From NCBI GenBank assembly GCA_029204225.1, contig CM055092.1:99636651-99700650 (forward strand): DNA of 64,000 bases, in the 5' to 3' direction. The translations under genes were made by a program, and so were the position numbers. Under the pieces are notes generated by a model that saw only the letters and a list, made by a program, of their open reading frames with translations, did not search any database and was not told the origin of the DNA. Positions 44,266 to 56,263 of this stretch are shown here, piece by piece. Source of the stretch: Diphasiastrum complanatum (Eukaryota > Streptophyta > Lycopodiopsida > Lycopodiales > Lycopodiaceae). Position 1 is the first letter of the stretch; each line of letters begins with the position of its first letter.

Positions 44266-44690
44266 ATCTAACTCTGAGGAGTCAGATATTGTGAGACCAA
44301 TTTTGGTCGTAAGATCTTTGTTGGAATATCTTCATGCATCATTTTTCATCTACAATGCTCATTTCCTTAAATTAAAAGCTGGATGATCTTGTTCTATTCT
44401 AGCTTTACAATTACAAAATTGTTAATAGCTGTTTAACTGATCAATTAGATCAGTTATTATTGGAGCATGAAGACATAACAATCTCTACTTATAATCTTGT
44501 ATAAATCTATAGAGTTTTGCATTCTTCGCATTCTTCAAAAAAATGACGCATGTCTTCAAGTGCGCAAAATGGCCCGAAATCTTGAGTAAACACTTTGTTG
44601 GGTTTTTCGGATTTTTTGTGAGCTGAAATTTTCAAGTAAAAATGTAGACTGTTGCGACAAACAGTTCAAAAATGCAAACTTCCATGAGAG
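44127..44690 (-). other. Possible LTR region with CT/AT microsatellite
   Basis: The minus strand has a TATA-like gtatttataagtagg at 44156-44170, as expected in the LTR before the primer-binding sites, but no LTR ends were identified. A (CT)n(AT)n tract fills 44200-44262. Nothing is recognised from 44270 to 44690. Confidence 0.4.
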
Positions 44691-44759
44691 AGTGATTTAC
44701 ATAGAAGAAAAGGAGGGTAGTTAGGATGAATAGGAGTAAGATGAAACTCCAACAACCAC

Positions 44760-44946
44760 CACACAATGCCTTGATGAGTCCAAATCTCTACAACTGCACC
44801 ATGAAGCTCTACCCAAACTTTGTGAGACTCGCTTATTGGCTGTGCATGCACTGGCAACTGAGAAAGTGCAACGCAAGGTGTGGAATGATCATCAGTTACA
44901 CAAGAAATATATTCATCTTGGAGATCTAGTCCTAATATATACGACG
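44760..44946 (+). pseudogene. Gypsy-type integrase C-terminal fragment
   Basis: The frame reads LHHEALPKLCETRLLAVHAL, EKVQRKVWNDHQLHKKYIHL and GDLVLIYTTKVIK. This matches the plant Ty3/gypsy integrase end ('R....W.D.HL..K.F..GDLVLLYD'). Stops bound it on the left, and it ends about 24 bases before the dioxygenase copy. Confidence 0.75.
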
Positions 44947-44969
44947 AAGGTGATCAAGTGAAAATTGAC

Positions 44970-46138
44970 GTCCAGTGCCACAAAAATACATCCACGGTAT
45001 TCACACTCAACAAGCAACTACTAAGATTAGTTTTGCATGTACCTATTGGAGATATTGGAGAGGATATGAAAGGAGCATATTCAAGCTAAATTTACTAACT
45101 ATGCAAGTTTTGACTGTTAGAGCTGGGAGTGCTGACATGGAAGCTTTTGTAGACGAATGGGAAAAGAATACTTTGCTAAAAACAATCAAGATGGATCGTG
45201 GGTACAAATACTTGGTATTGTCCTCTCCTAAATTGATTCAGTTGGTTTGGACTCTGGAGTTTCTATCAGCTTGAGTTTATTATTGGAGTCGCAATCTTAA
45301 ATCATAGGCCATAAATAGGAGGGAGATGCTAATATTCTCAATGATGTGTGGCACTAGGAGGTCGTGACTGTTTGGCCCAAAGAGATGGAAGATTTTGAAG
45401 AAAAAGTGAGAGGATTTTTCCAAGAACATATGCATTCTCAAGAGGAATACGGTTGATACTTGATGGCAACGGTCAGAAGAGGCCATTAATGAATATTAGC
45501 TTAAAAATTAGAATATGTTGTTTTGTCTATGTTTTCAATCAAATTCAATGACTGGAAGAACAATTTAGCCATAATGGGTTGATCTTGCGTTTGCAGGCTA
45601 CTGGGACATTCGAGATTATGACGGTAACTGGATTCGTTTCCACGTAACTAAGGGTGATATGATTGTTCTTCCTCCATGAATGTTTCACAGGTTTACGATT
45701 GATGAGAACAATTATATCAAGGTAATGCAACCATGTATGAAACTTTTTCCCATCATAAGGATTTCAGAATCTTGTTGATTGCAGTGCTAGTGTTATACTC
45801 TAAATCCTGCATACTTGGGTACAGGCACTTCTCTTGTACACAGACGTTCCATACAAGACTCAGCATGGAGCGGAGAGTGAAAGTGCTGCAAGGTAAGAAC
45901 GTCAGCTTGAGCATGGGTAACATTCGCAAATTTTCTTAACATTCATAAAGTTTTCAACTACCCCGAAAAAAAGGCAAGCTCTATGTATGTTGCTCTCATT
46001 GTCTAGATTGTGGTACATGAAAGAATATGCGGACAAAGTGCTGAATAACCCTGCAGCCGGTTATAGACACCGAATTACCACTCAGTGATAGCCAGTCTAG
46101 TTAGGTAACACAAACTTTTCCAGCCAAGATGGTGGCTT
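44970..46138 (+). pseudogene. Acireductone dioxygenase, third copy (5' truncated)
   Basis: Collinear with 18440-19560 but lacking exon 1 and most of exon 2: it begins at gtccagtgccac (PVPQ). Exon 3 has a 1-bp loss near 45147 (ELGVLTWKL then frame change). Exon 4 keeps EEKVRGFFQEHMHSQEE, including the H-x-H metal motif that is out of frame in the first copy, but is one base short after it. Exon 5 reads YWDIRDYDGNWIRF and GDMIVLPP, then stop, then FHRFTIDENNY. Exon 6 (ALLLYTDVPY) and the last exon (VLNNPAAG-like) follow to the stop near 46089. Similarity continues to 46138 (agccaagatggtggct). Introns are retained. Its lesions differ from those of copy 1. Confidence 0.87.
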
Positions 46139-47640
<1,502 letters not shown>

Positions 47641-47649
47641 AGCAAAAAG

Positions 47650-48010
47650 GGGTCAAAAAAATCAAGCACCCTCTACCTCGAGATCCTATTAGAATGTGTG
47701 ATAGGTTCATTTGTACTTGAGTTTTTTGGAGTTAATAAGATTTCTACATTTTTTAGTCATATGGGATTCTCTCTCTACCCAAGCATTGATTGTTGGTTTT
47801 CCTCTCTACCCGAGAGCAAGGCTTTTCCACAGTTAGTTTTTTCTTTGACAAGTCTCCACACGTGTTGATATATGCATGTTATCAAGAGCTCTTGCCTTCG
47901 TTTTTTGAGATAGATCTTGATTATCAATCTATGTTTGATCTTGTGCAATCACCAAGTCTTAGGAGATCATAATCACACTTTAGGGCACTTCCACACATGT
48001 GAAATTCAAC
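47650..48010 (+). repeat. LTR fragment related to TR-GAG-like element 1, opposite orientation
   Basis: Ends CACACATGTGAAATTCAACA, the reverse complement of the LTR edge at 30936 apart from one base. It also contains ctctctacccgagagc (about 47800), matching the gctctcgggtagagag repeat there in reverse. No primer-binding site follows, so it is a truncated or 3' LTR. Confidence 0.6.
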
Positions 48011-49660
48011 ACTTCAGAATATGACTTCATCGAAGAATAATATATCAGGTGCACTATGCTAACTTGATCTTCTCGAAGGTGCTGTCGGCTGATGATCCAA
48101 TCCTTGGTTGTGTTGTCACTGAGTAACAACAACATTTGCATCTGATTCATTGTCAACTCTCTGCATGCTTGAGCTAGAGGCTCAAATTGTCGGCTATCGA
48201 AGGTTTGCATGGAACTTTGCTCTTGCCTTTGAAGTCGATGAATTGATCCTCGATAAAGACTGTATCCATTGTATAAAAACTGATGGGTATTAGGATCATA
48301 CAACTTGTAAGTATTGTCAGAGGAAATGTAATCGATCAGAATGGTCTTAAGACTTTGGAAGTCGAATTTCTTCTTTGCCTGCTTCGAGATCTACTCGTAG
48401 GTGATTCATCCGAACACTCGTATGCTTTTCACTGAAGTCTTAGATCATCTCCAAATCTCATAACGTGTCTTTCTTGAGAGGGCTCTGGTCGAACATTTGT
48501 TCTGGATGTAAGCTGCAGTGGAGACGGCCTCAACCCATAAACTCTCCTCTCAACAAGTCCATTCAATTGAGGAGAATAGGGAGTAATGAACTGTTGTTCG
48601 ATGTCTTGGCTTTGTGAGTACTTCTTGAATTCACTACAGATATACTCTTCACCATTGTTGGATGTCAGGGCTTTGATCTTTTTACCAGTTTCTTTTTCTG
48701 CATGCTCTTTCAAGGTCTTGGAGAGATTGAAGGCCTCTGACTTCTTCTTGATAAAATACATAATTGTGAATTTGGAAAATTCATCAATAAAAGTAATGAA
48801 ATACTTTGCATCCTTCAATAAGGCTTCTGCATTAGGACACGTCTGTCCATATGCACAATATCTAACAGTCCTCTAGCAACATGCTGGTGGCTTGATCTAA
48901 AAGGTTTCCTAGGCTGCTTACCGACTATACAGTCTTGACAGACAAGTAGTTCAACTTTCCTATCTGGATAGTCGAGATCAAGTACAAGTGACTGATTAGA
49001 CATGTGCGATACAGAAGCATAATTCAAATGACCAAGTATATAATGCCAAAGTAAACTTTTATTTATATGAACAAAAGTTCTGTGAGCCTAACTAGACATA
49101 GAAAAAGCAATGACTTAATCTGTACAAGTATCAATTTTTCTTTTTGAGTGCTAGGATCTTGTCTGTCCTATCGACTACTTTACATTGATCTGATTCGAAT
49201 TCTACTTTGTGTTTTAAATCTATAATCTTGCTAATAGAGAGCAGATTTGTAGATAGATTTAGTACATGCAAGACACTTGAAAGTAGTTTGGATTGATCAT
49301 TTGCAGACATTAATCTTACTGTACCTTCACCTCTGATAGCTTGTGTGCTATTGTCGCCCAGGTGAACATACTTTTTGGTACTATAAGACATATATGATTC
49401 GAAGCAACTAATACGGATGGTCATATGCTGAGTGGCTCTGGAGTCCAAAAACCAAGAGCTGTCGTCTGATGCTTCTTGATGGCTTGTCATGAATGCATCA
49501 TGGTCCGTTCTTGAAGGGGTTGAGTGCTTCTACAGTTGCATTTTCCATCTCATTCGATTGCCCTTTGCTATTGTTCTTGGCTTGTAGAATGCGACAATCT
49601 TGAATCTCGTGGTTTGTTTGTTTGTAATATCTGTAAAATAGCTTCTTCTTTGTCGCCGAG
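48011..49660 (-). pseudogene. Copia fragment: zinc knuckle, protease, pre-integrase, integrase
   Basis: Leftward order: decayed knuckle YRYYKQTNHEIQDC (about 49600), protease WFLDSRATQHMTIR with HLGDNSTQAIRGEGTVRLM and LHVLNLSTNLLSISKI (49131-49490), pre-integrase LLVCQDCIVGKQPRKPFRSS (48815-49027), integrase core KYFITFIDEFSKFTIMYFIK ... LTSNNGEEYICSEFKKY ... FITPYSPQLNGLVERR (48429-48818), then a broken C-terminus to 48011. The second catalytic Asp is Asn (SNNGEEY), the first and the Glu remain, and the protease has D-S-R. With frameshifts between domains it is inactive. Confidence 0.9.
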
Positions 49661-49936
49661 TAGAAACTTCTAGATCAAAAACCCTATTACAATATGAACT
49701 AGATTCAATGTATCTAACATTAAAATTTGAATGTGTCCAAACTTGACTTTCTACTTTCCCTCACTTTATAAATGTGGTAATTTCAAATGCACTTAGGCTA
49801 AAAATAACTTCATAAAGTTTATCTGTAAGTATGAAATGCATATTGGCCTAAATTGTCAAATAGTCAACATAGACCAAAATAGATCAAACTAGTTGACAAT
49901 TTCTCACAGGAGATTCCTATCACCACCTCTTAACAT
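49661..49936 (+). repeat. LTR fragment before a Gag fragment
   Basis: Sequence resembling the Copia LTR at 9955-10603 in part (tagattcaatgtatctaacattaaaatttgaa). It ends cacctcttaaca just before a degenerate primer site. Left boundary unknown. Confidence 0.35.
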
Positions 49937-49948
49937 GGTATTTGAGCC
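49937..49948 (+). promoter_or_regulatory. Degenerate primer-binding site
   Basis: TGGTATTTGAGC differs from TGGTATCAGAGC at two positions. It is upstream of a plus-strand Gag frame. Confidence 0.5.
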
Positions 49949-50146
49949 GATTTGATTCCTTTATTTGATATCCGCATTGTATCAAAAGCGATTTTATGTC
50001 AGAGCTATCTTCATACCTTGATAAGATTCCCACAGAACCTGATGCTATCATCCGAAAGAATAATTGTTTTCTTATTCTGTAAATAGAATTAGATTTTCAT
50101 TCTTAAGTCACTGATAGTAACTACTGTCACTTAGACTAACTTCCAC

Positions 50147-50670
50147 ATGGATTTTGAAAGCAAAGCCAGTCCCATCATGGACAAGCTTGATGGATCCAAC
50201 TATCATTTGTGGAAATTCAAAATAAAAATTGTGCTAATGGCTAAGGAATTGTATGATGTTGTCATAGGTGCAGAGGCAAGACCCGATGCAGACAACATTG
50301 CAATATGTCGATGGAAGTTGAAGGATGGCAAGTCCTTTGCGCTGATCATCCTTAACATCTCAAACACACAAATCGACCATGTGTCTGAAGCTCATACCTC
50401 AAAAGAAGTCTGGGACATTTTGAGCACACTATTGTACGATGTGCGAGATGTAGCTTCCAAGCCACACCTTAGAAGAATATTTTTCTCCCTCAAGATGACA
50501 AATGGTGATTCACTACAGAATCACATCAACCAATTCAAGAATCTACTACAATAGATGGCCATTGTTGGATCAGTCATAAAAGATCAAGACGTAGTGTGCT
50601 GACACTGTTTTTAAGCTTGCCAAAATCTCATATGACAACTGGGTGATGATCATCATGACACACCCATAAT
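50147..50670 (+). pseudogene. Copia Gag fragment (plus strand)
   Basis: ATG at 50147 opens MDFESKASPIMDKLDGSNYH, LWKFKIKIVLMAKELYDVV, WKLKDGKSFALIILNISNTQ, SKEVWDILSTLL and FSLKMTNGDSLQNHINQFKN: a good Copia Gag N-terminal half. A stop at 50552 and a short broken stretch (KISYDNWVMI-like) end it; nothing follows from the zinc knuckle onward. Confidence 0.88.
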
Positions 50671-50918
50671 TTATATACCTGAGTTCTCTTGGGTTTCTAT
50701 CCATTGGAGCACTATATTGATGATATTTTGCAATCTTGTGTATATAATTCTTTGATATATAGTTCATTGAGTTCACATCTTATTGAGTTTGCATCTTTTT
50801 CATTAAGTAGATGTTGATTTTCTACATTGCCAATATTGCTAATTGTGTTGTCTTTCATACCAAAGATCAATAGATGTTTTTGGAACTTAGTGATTCATAA
50901 TATCTTTGCATGGTATCA
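50671..50918 (+). repeat. Probable LTR end upstream of a second Gag fragment
   Basis: AT-rich sequence ending atatctttgca immediately before TGGTATCAAAGC (50919-50930), a one-base variant of the Met-tRNA primer site. Left LTR edge not identified. Confidence 0.45.
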
Positions 50919-50991
50919 AAGCTTGTGTTGAAAATTATGAAAGGACCAACCATATTTAGCAAAGATCTAGAGTAGTTACCAATTCTAGAGT

Positions 50992-51770
50992 GTGCTAGAT
51001 TATTGCAACATGGCTACATCAAGTGGATTCATGTTGGAAGGCAATGATAGGCTTACCTCATCCAACTACTCTACATGGAAGGTGAGAATGGAATCACTTC
51101 TTGAAATGCATGAGTTAATGGATATTGTTGTAGGGTTGGAGGAGAGACCCTTGGTTGAACAAGATCAATTGAGGTATGACAAGAGAGAAAATAAAGCTCT
51201 ACACATGATCAAGATTAATATTACCAATGAGCTACTCAAGGAGATTGGTAACTGCAATTCATCTCACATTGAGGCTTGGGAAGCTTTGAAGAAGCTTAAT
51301 GAATCTAAGTCTGCATCCTAGAGTGTTGACTCAAAAAAGACAAATCTTTCAAAGCATACAAATAAATTAAGAGAGTCCTAATACATTTGTTTTGGGAGTG
51401 AAGGCTTTAAATGATGAGTTACCTTGCATTGATGAGAGCATTAAGGAAGGACAACTTGTACAAGTTATTCTTAATGGTTTGTTGGGTGCTCATGCTAACA
51501 TTGTACACAGTCTTATTATTCAAAAAGCTTTTCTAAGTTTGATGGATCTTCAAGAGATCTTGATCAATGAGGAATATAGGCTTCAAGCAAGAGGTGGATC
51601 TACGACAACATCTCAAGATGGTGAGGAGGCAATGCTCATCAAAGGTAAGTTCAAGGGCAAAGGAAAGGGCAAGTGGTCTAAAGGACAAGATTATGGCGAG
51701 TCTTCTTCTTTTGGCAAGAAGAAAGATAGGTCTAAATTTAAAAGCATTAGAGGAGTTCTAAATCCAAAAA
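50992..51770 (+). pseudogene. Copia Gag fragment with frameshift
   Basis: MATSSGFMLEGNDRLTSSNY and STWKVRMESLLEMHELMDIV begin a standard Gag. The frame stops after NESKSAS (51321) and resumes at 51392 with VKALNDELPCIDESIKEGQL, VQVILNGLL and DLQEILINEEYRLQ, then a Lys/Gly-rich linker (GKFKGKGKGKWSKGQ). It is cut at about 51765, before the zinc knuckle. It is related to Gag at 33281-34450 and 56264-57364. Confidence 0.88.
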
Positions 51771-51932
51771 AGACCCTTTGTAAAGATTCTTTTTATATTT
51801 TTTCACAAATTTTTCTTACACATGGACCAATCAAAACACTCAAATTCGAAATCTACGTAACGTAACTTTTTGAGTCCACATTTTGATTCCATACTAAAAA
51901 TGACATAACTTTTTAGTGGTAATCTGAAATCG
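51771..51932. other. Junction sequence of unknown origin
   Basis: 160 bp between the Gag breakpoint and the start of the duplicated gag/TRIM/CACTA block. Nothing recognised. Confidence 0.35.
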
Positions 51933-52370
51933 TTGTTACTACCAAAGATCTCGCTCAACCAGAAAGTATCTGACTTCTCTAGTCGAGAGACTCGATGGAG
52001 AGAACTATCATCTCTAGAAGCTCAAAATGAAAGTCACGTTATCAGCCAAGGAACTATGGGACATTGTTGATGACACGGAAGTCAAGCCAGAAGGTGATGC
52101 ATCCATTATCACCAAATGGAAACTGAGAGATGACAAGGTATACGTAATTCACATATCATGGATACATAGATAATTCACATACGTAATGCTCAGACAACCA
52201 AGGATGCATAGGGCATCCTAGCATTCCTACATGATATCAAGGATGTTTATACTTCCAAGTTACATTTGACGAAGAAATTTTTCAACCTAAAGATGTCTGA
52301 AGTAGAAAGTGTTACAAGTCATATCAACACTTTCAAAAATCTTATGGAGCAAATGGCTGCAATTGGCTCA

Positions 52371-52486
52371 AGGCATAGCCCTTTTTAGCTATTGCCCGCC
52401 TAAACCACACTCACAACTATGGCTCTAATACCATGTGAAAATTTTTTATACTTGGTGTGCGTGGTCGGATTGAACATAGGGCCTCC
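52371..52486 (-). mobile_element. Decayed TRIM remnant, second copy
   Basis: Internal region (aggcatagccc...ctatggctctaatacca, primer site with one change) followed by a truncated LTR (TGTGAAAATTTTTTATACTT..., from 52434). It is truncated at the same place, just before the DUF4216 sequence, so it is a duplicate of the first copy and not a new insertion. Confidence 0.7.
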
Positions 52487-52487
52487 C

Positions 52488-53108
52488 ATAAGTGTGTTTT
52501 AGTGAAAATGGTAAATATTTTTTGTTTGATGTGAAATGGTTCAAAATCAATTATCAAGGGTCAAATGCAACCATGAAAAGAGATCGTAGTGGATTTTTTG
52601 CTATCGATTCAACCAAGATATTAAGCATGTATTTTTCAAACACATTGTTGTTGCCTCATCATTGTGAACAAGTGTGTCACATGAGTTTGACATCCATTTT
52701 TTCTCAATCATAATCAGTAATATACACTATTTCATCGCAATTCCATGACATTGTTTGAACAATTTTTTTTAGCTTAACATTGTTAAATGTACAAATCGAC
52801 TAAACAACAAGTGGTGGTATGTTGTTCAAGTTAGCCACGCACAAGACATGTATTTGAAAATGCATACATTGAGAATGAAATAGACGACTTGAATATTTAC
52901 AACACAAACATAGACGTTGATGAGGATATAGAAATATTTCCAAGCTTTTCAAATATTATAGAAAATACTATAAATGAATCGAATAATTCTGACACAAACG
53001 ACAATATTGAGAGAGTCCGATTACTATAGTACTGATGATGAAATTCATCTAAGCGGAGATGAGTTGCAAGATGTATTGGCTGATGAAATTGAATCTTGTT
53101 ATGATGAA
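52488..53108 (+). pseudogene. CACTA-type DUF4216 protein fragment, copy 2
   Basis: CFSENGKYFLFDVKWFKINY, MKRDRSGFFAIDSTKILSMY and LLPHHCEQV are better preserved than in copy 1 (Trp kept in DVKWF), but the exon after the intron has lost its start (VFFQPDP is largely deleted). The acidic tail (IERV, FESCYDE-like) remains. Inactive. Confidence 0.65.
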
Positions 53109-53116
53109 TAAATTAT

Positions 53117-53192
<76 letters not shown>
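53117..53192. repeat. (AT)n microsatellite, about 76 bp
   Basis: It occupies the position of a run of about 26 bp at 42838 in the paralogous block, so it has expanded (or the other contracted) since duplication. Confidence 0.95.
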
Positions 53193-53195
<3 letters not shown>

Positions 53196-53959
53196 AACCA
53201 TTTATGATAAAATAATAGTTTGCATAATTATTGCATCTTTATAATGCATTCTTGTATTTTTCAAGTTCATCTTGAGTTCTATCTGACAATCACTTCTGAT
53301 TCATTTTAAATCAAATGCTTTCACCGCAATCTATATCTTATTAAAGATCTAGCGAAAATTGATTGACCAAATAAAACAATTAGTGAACATACGTTGATCA
53401 TTTATATATGCTTAAAAAATAATTTTCTTGTGAAACATCCTTACTATATTGAAAATCTATATACTAAAACAATATCTTCATATCTTCACTTTGGTTGAAA
53501 TAACTTTTCTTTTCAAATAAGAAAAGAAATTGTAGATATATACTTGTTGGTTTTGATATTCTTTCTTTGCTTGTTTGCTCAATCCACAATGTTGACAATG
53601 CAATTCATCACAATCAAGTACACACAATCATGCAAATTATATATGAATTCACATAGTCATGCACAATCATGCAAATTATATATTCACATAGTCATCATAT
53701 ATTCACATTATAATATGAGAGATAATAATATACTTTTTCGCAGTGTTCGATTATTCATTCATCTTTGCAAACACAAAAACATACATAACAATGTTTTTTT
53801 TTCATCAACAAATTTTTGGAACATAATGATTTTGTCAGAGCATAATAATTTGACATCATGATCATTTGATTTTTAGTTAAAATCATGATCGCATAATAAT
53901 CATTTCATTATTAGTCAACACTTATTTAAAATCTCAAAAGAAGTCTTATTCAAATTAAT

Positions 53960-54160
53960 CCAACTTTTTGAAATTCTCTAGAAATTTGCCACTCATGGCA
54001 AATCTCCAGAATTACACTTCGAGTGAAAGTTGGTTAAATAACAGCCATGTGTGGCACTTCCACGCGTGGCTTATCCACGACAATCACTTTGGCGCTCATT
54101 TTTTTAAATTCTATTTTAAAAACAAATTGTGTGGTACTGCCACACATGGCAGTGCCACGC
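53960..54160. repeat. Subterminal palindromic repeats, second copy
   Basis: atttgccactcatggcaaat (decayed from the perfect 20-mer), agccatgtgtggcacttccacgcgtggct and tgccacacatggcagtgccacgc. The palindromes have drifted at CpG positions. Confidence 0.6.
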
Positions 54161-54756
54161 AAAACGCAGATGACCAATGTTCCTACCAACACCAACAACA
54201 ATGCTTCATTTGAAAAATGTACATTGGTCGCCCATACTACCACTGTTGTACATCATCCATTCAATCATCTGCAGAGGCCACAAAAAAAAGCACAAGTCAT
54301 CAGCGAGCGACATCCCATAGGCTTACGTAAAGTGAAAAAATCTCAAGTCAATAAGAGATTGAAGCTATGAGCGCACAACCTCAATGACAAAGCTTTCAAA
54401 GAGCATTGGTTATACTATGGATAGATATGCAAATCCACACAAGACCCATCTCATTCCTTTTTTCCATCCATTCATTCTCTCATGTTCCACCATATACTAC
54501 ATCTTGCAGCTTCATCTCACTTCTCCCATCCTTGTTTCAAGTCTTCATTCCTCCCTGATGAATCAATCTACACTTCTCTAGTTTGTTAACTACAGTACTT
54601 CGTGAAGCAGACAACTCTACGACATCTGCATCATACCATTGATAAAGTTCGTGGCGCTTGAAGCAACAAACTCAAGGATGTTAGAGGCTCTAAACAATGA
54701 TAATGAGCCATGTCTTAAATCCAAAAAAAAAAAAAATGACACATTAACAGCTTGTT
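54161..54756 (+). other. Unassigned host sequence, left of TR-GAG-like element 2
   Basis: Continuous with 59333-59899 before the insertion. A plus-strand frame (54047-54370) has RPQKKAQVISERHPIGLRKV and KKSQVNKRLKL, not recognised. May be the 3' part of the Gypsy element whose LTR starts at 59900. Confidence 0.3.
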
Positions 54757-55458
54757 GTGTGAAGAATTGCCAAAAATTGGCAAATCTAGGTTGATCAAAA
54801 ACCATGTAGAATAGTGTAAATTGTGTACACAAGTGGGTCCCACACATGTAAGGCCATGATGCCACATGGGAAACCCATCCTAATGTAGGTTAGGTCAAGT
54901 CAAGAGAGTTGGTCATGTCTATTTGGTGGTCATCCCTACTTTATAGGACCTACACCTAAGTTTAAGGTGAAAATTTGACCAACTAGCTACCTACCAAGCA
55001 TAACTCTAGGAAATAGACTAGGGTTTCATTTTAGGTCAAGGAGAGTGAGTTAACTTCCTTATTATATGCTGGAAATCCACCTAACTTCAAGAAGAAAGTC
55101 GAATTTGCTATGTATTCCCTCTCTCCATAGTGAGTAGATAGAAAATTTTTGGAACTCATTGGCAATCTCAAGCTAGTTCACTATGTACATTGAGTTTTTG
55201 TGATCCAAATGAAACCAAATCAATTTCTACTTGTTTCTTAGGTTGAAGGCCGTATTACAGTCTGTAGTACACACGTGTGGGCTCGGATTTCAATGTTTAT
55301 CGATGCTTTTGATTGTTAATGCTTGTTGTTTGTCAAATTGCCAATCTAGATCAACTTTTTTGTGTCTAGTTTTTTGATAGATTGTTAAGCAAGCATCCAA
55401 TCACTCTTGTGGATCTTTTGTAGATCCATTTATGGTCCTAAAGTACAGTACTTTCACA
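54757..55458 (+). repeat. 5' LTR of TR-GAG-like element 2
   Basis: TGTGAAGAATTGCCAAAAAT to ACAGTACTTTCACA. Short inverted termini TGTGAA/TTCACA. Confidence 0.93.
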
Positions 55459-55470
55459 TGGTATCAGAGC
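55459..55470 (+). promoter_or_regulatory. Primer-binding site (initiator Met-tRNA) of TR-GAG-like element 2
   Basis: TGGTATCAGAGC, immediately after the LTR. Confidence 0.93.
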
Positions 55471-56263
55471 CAAGTACAAGAGCATAAGCCATTGATCTAA
55501 TGCAAATCCATTTTTAGCAAGTTTTGGTGCTAAAAACTAGTATTGAGAGGGCAAGCTAGAATCTTGATTTTGGTGAGGAGATTTGATCCCAAACTTGGTA
55601 GGGGTCCAAATCCCTACTGTCCACATGTGTGGGCACCTCTGAACCTGCATTTAATGCATGGTATTCATTTAATCCAAAAAAATTCAATTTGTGAGCTATT
55701 GGTGTAATTTTTGGTGGAGATCTTAGGATAATCTACCAAGATCATTTGCCATTGATTAGATTTGAATTTGTTTCATGAAATCTAATTAATCTAGGCTGAG
55801 TTCAAGTCCTATTAAGGTTAAAAACAGGTCTTGAAAGTACACCAAGAAGGAAGAAAGAGATTAAGTCATTTTTTTGTCCAAAAATAGCCAAATTTGACAA
55901 GATTTGATTGTAAGTAGATTTCACATCATCTTATCTTCATTCCAACTTTGTGAGGGAGTGCTAGAACTGAGATTATAAGTCCATTTGTTGGATTAGAAAT
56001 CTAATTTGAGTGAAAAACTACAAGAGAGAGACCTTAGTGAGTTTCTAGATACAATCAAATCCATTTCTTGGCAAGATTTGTTTGAAAGTAGTTTTCACTT
56101 CATCTTATCTTCATTCCAGCTTTGTGAGGGAGTGATAGAACTGTGATAATAAGTCCATTTGTTGGATTAGAAATCAAATTTGAGTGAAACACTACAAGTG
56201 TGAGACCTTTGTGAGTTTCAAGTCAATCAAATCTATTTCTTGTTTGTAGAAGTCACTAGTAAG
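55471..56263 (+). other. Leader of TR-GAG-like element 2 with an internal repeat of about 170 bp
   Basis: gtagatttcacatcatcttatcttcattccaactttgtgagggagtg near 55913 recurs with a few changes near 56087, followed in both by gtccatttgttggattagaaatc. Packaging or leader function is possible; no coding frame. Confidence 0.6.

Larger units (their letters stand above)
51933..54160 (+). repeat. Second copy of the gag/TRIM/CACTA block (partner 40830-43640)
   Basis: 51933-52370 matches the Gag fragment at 40830-41235. Then the sequence jumps to TRIM internal DNA (52371, matching 42072), so about 840 bp is missing here, including the whole left TRIM LTR and tRNA-like module. From 52488 to 54160 it is collinear with 42200-43640, apart from an expanded (AT)n tract and an additional 220 bp at about 53578-53795 that holds a tandem tcatgcaaattatat..cacatagtcat repeat. 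Confidence 0.85.
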
